A model generated the notes under the pieces. It ran no database searches. It was given only the letters and a program-made list of their open reading frames with translations, and had not been told where the DNA came from. A stretch of DNA of 5,680 bases, from NCBI GenBank assembly GCA_031266155.1, contig JAISBO010000041.1:1-5680 (forward strand), in the 5' to 3' direction. The position numbers and the translations under genes were made by a program. Source of the stretch: Puniceicoccales bacterium (GTDB taxonomy: Bacteria; Verrucomicrobiota; Verrucomicrobiia; Opitutales; JAIRKQ01). Positions 4,868-5,680 of this stretch are shown here, piece by piece; position 1 is the stretch's first letter, and every line of letters starts with the position of its first letter.

Positions 4868-5680
4868 ATGTCCAAATTTTCCAAAGCATTGAATGACATG
4901 CCACCGAAAGGATCTGCCCTCCCTTGTCACACCCATTTGCTTAGGATCGCCAATCATGGATGTATGGAAGGGTTATCGGATGCCGAAATGCGGTACAAAA
5001 TATGCCAGCGGATGCTGGAAACTGGGCGCACTTCCCAAAGGTTCCGAGAAGTGGATGCCGCCATTGCCTATGCTCGGCAGACGTGTAATATTCTTGACTT
5101 TAGCCGGGGTGGCAGAAGGCGAGGACGAAACAGCAAGTGGCAGCGAGCACATTGCTCCTTGGACCAGCAAATTTCTCAAATCTCCAAGGACACTTTTCTT
5201 GCAATCGCGCAGTCAGGCCATGGGCTAGCGAAACGGGATCTCTGGGAAGTGTCGAACCCTAGACCCCATGGCGACAGGCGGGATGGCATATTGTTTCTGT
5301 CAACCCTATTTGCAAAGGATGATATCTTGCTTTTGGGTGAAAAGTTCTCGAAGGAGCTCCATACCCGGGACCAATGGATCGATATTCTAGGACGTAGAGG
5401 GAACGGGCATCCTTTTTTCATTATCAATCCATTATCCGGCAATATGCATGTAAATAGCAGTGGTAACATGTCGAACCGATGCGATGCGGCTGCGAAGCAA
5501 TTCAAATATGCCCTGGTGGAATTTGATGGTGCGGAAGATGATCAAACTTTTTCCCTAGCAAACCAATTGGCATTCTTTTCCAAGATTGACCTCCCCATTG
5601 TCGCACTTACCTATTCCGGCAACAAGTCCATCCATGCCATCGTTTCTCTTGGAGAATCCATATGTTCCATTGATGATTGG
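4868..5680 (+). CDS. Archaeo-eukaryotic primase-like protein, 3' end beyond the window
   Basis: From ATG 4868 this frame stays open for 271 codons to the window edge, with no stop reached. In-frame TGA at 4853 limits the start, and the next methionine (ATG 4898) has no better ribosome binding site. Residues 1-75 look helical; 80-87 form a basic linker (RGGRRRGR). About 179 onward resembles the catalytic domain of element-encoded primases: GHPFFIINPLSG (180-191), then YALVEFDG with E218 and D220 as the acidic E-x-D metal-binding motif, then TYSGNKSIHAIV with S250-G251 and H256 as the SGxKSxH nucleotide-binding motif. The third catalytic acidic motif should lie past 5680. The role is to make primers for the element's replication, partnering the helicase upstream. 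The family assignment rests on these motifs only. Base composition seems richer in G and C than the upstream genes. Other frames over this region also contain open stretches, but only this one carries family motifs. Confidence 0.75.
   Translation, partial: MSKFSKALNDMPPKGSALPCHTHLLRIANHGCMEGLSDAEMRYKICQRMLETGRTSQRFREVDAAIAYARQTCNILDFSRGGRRRGRNSKWQRAHCSLDQQISQISKDTFLAIAQSGHGLAKRDLWEVSNPRPHGDRRDGILFLSTLFAKDDILLLGEKFSKELHTRDQWIDILGRRGNGHPFFIINPLSGNMHVNSSGNMSNRCDAAAKQFKYALVEFDGAEDDQTFSLANQLAFFSKIDLPIVALTYSGNKSIHAIVSLGESICSIDDW

Noticed and set aside
4586..4957. 123-residue minus-strand open frame spanning the helicase end and the gap
   Set aside because: It runs antisense to conserved coding sequence on both sides and has no family features.
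4893..5228. 111-residue plus-strand open frame in the primase region
   Set aside because: It overlaps the longer frame from 4868, which carries the primase motifs EFD and SGNKSIH and stays open to the window end. This one shows no motif.
5176..5505. 109-residue minus-strand open frame
   Set aside because: It is antisense to the primase catalytic region and has no recognisable motif or ribosome binding site.
1..5680. CRISPR array, toxin-antitoxin pair or restriction-modification genes
   Set aside because: No regularly spaced repeats with unique spacers exist, and no toxin, antitoxin, nuclease or methylase motifs are visible in the translated frames.

Overview
The window looks like one end of a tRNA-integrated mobile element: an attachment-site region, a tyrosine integrase, and a DNA-replication module that runs off the right edge. 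The host cannot be named from the sequence. AT-rich DNA, a TTGATA/TATAAT-type promoter and a textbook AAGGAGG ribosome binding site argue for a bacterium with ordinary sigma-70 and Shine-Dalgarno signals. The replication gene pair (superfamily 3 helicase plus archaeo-eukaryotic-type primase) is typical of phages, phage satellites and integrative elements. I lean weakly towards a Gram-negative environmental or gut bacterium.

Region 1-557 (attachment region). At the left edge a minus-strand gene encodes an excisionase/AlpA-like helix-turn-helix protein. It is cut by the window edge and appears to lack one A in a homopolymer near its start. Then comes a T-tract-rich, probably curved stretch (about 181-272) with a TTTGGCAAT direct repeat. 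At 362-409 lies the 3' half of an initiator-like tRNA-Met(CAT) on the minus strand, with no matching 5' half beside it. This is the signature of an att core. To its right are a second direct repeat (TGTATATAA), a likely integrase promoter, an inverted repeat and a third direct repeat (ATGTCATAAT) just before the integrase start.

Region 558-2830 (integration operon). A complete P4-type tyrosine recombinase is followed after only 2 bp by an unrecognised 357-residue protein, so the two are probably co-transcribed. A 141-bp gap with a hairpin and a 10-bp palindrome separates this from the next unit.

Region 2972-5680 (replication module). A 66-residue helix-turn-helix protein overlaps by 4 bp the start of a 531-residue superfamily 3 helicase. 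After a 103-bp gap, an open reading frame from 4868 runs without a stop to the end of the window. It encodes the first 271 residues of an archaeo-eukaryotic-like primase, with its E-x-D and SGxKSxH motifs visible.

Together the genes describe an element that can integrate into and leave an initiator tRNA gene and can prime and unwind its own DNA. No conjugation, capsid or packaging gene is visible, so a phage satellite (PICI-like), a defective prophage or an integrative mobilisable element are all possible.
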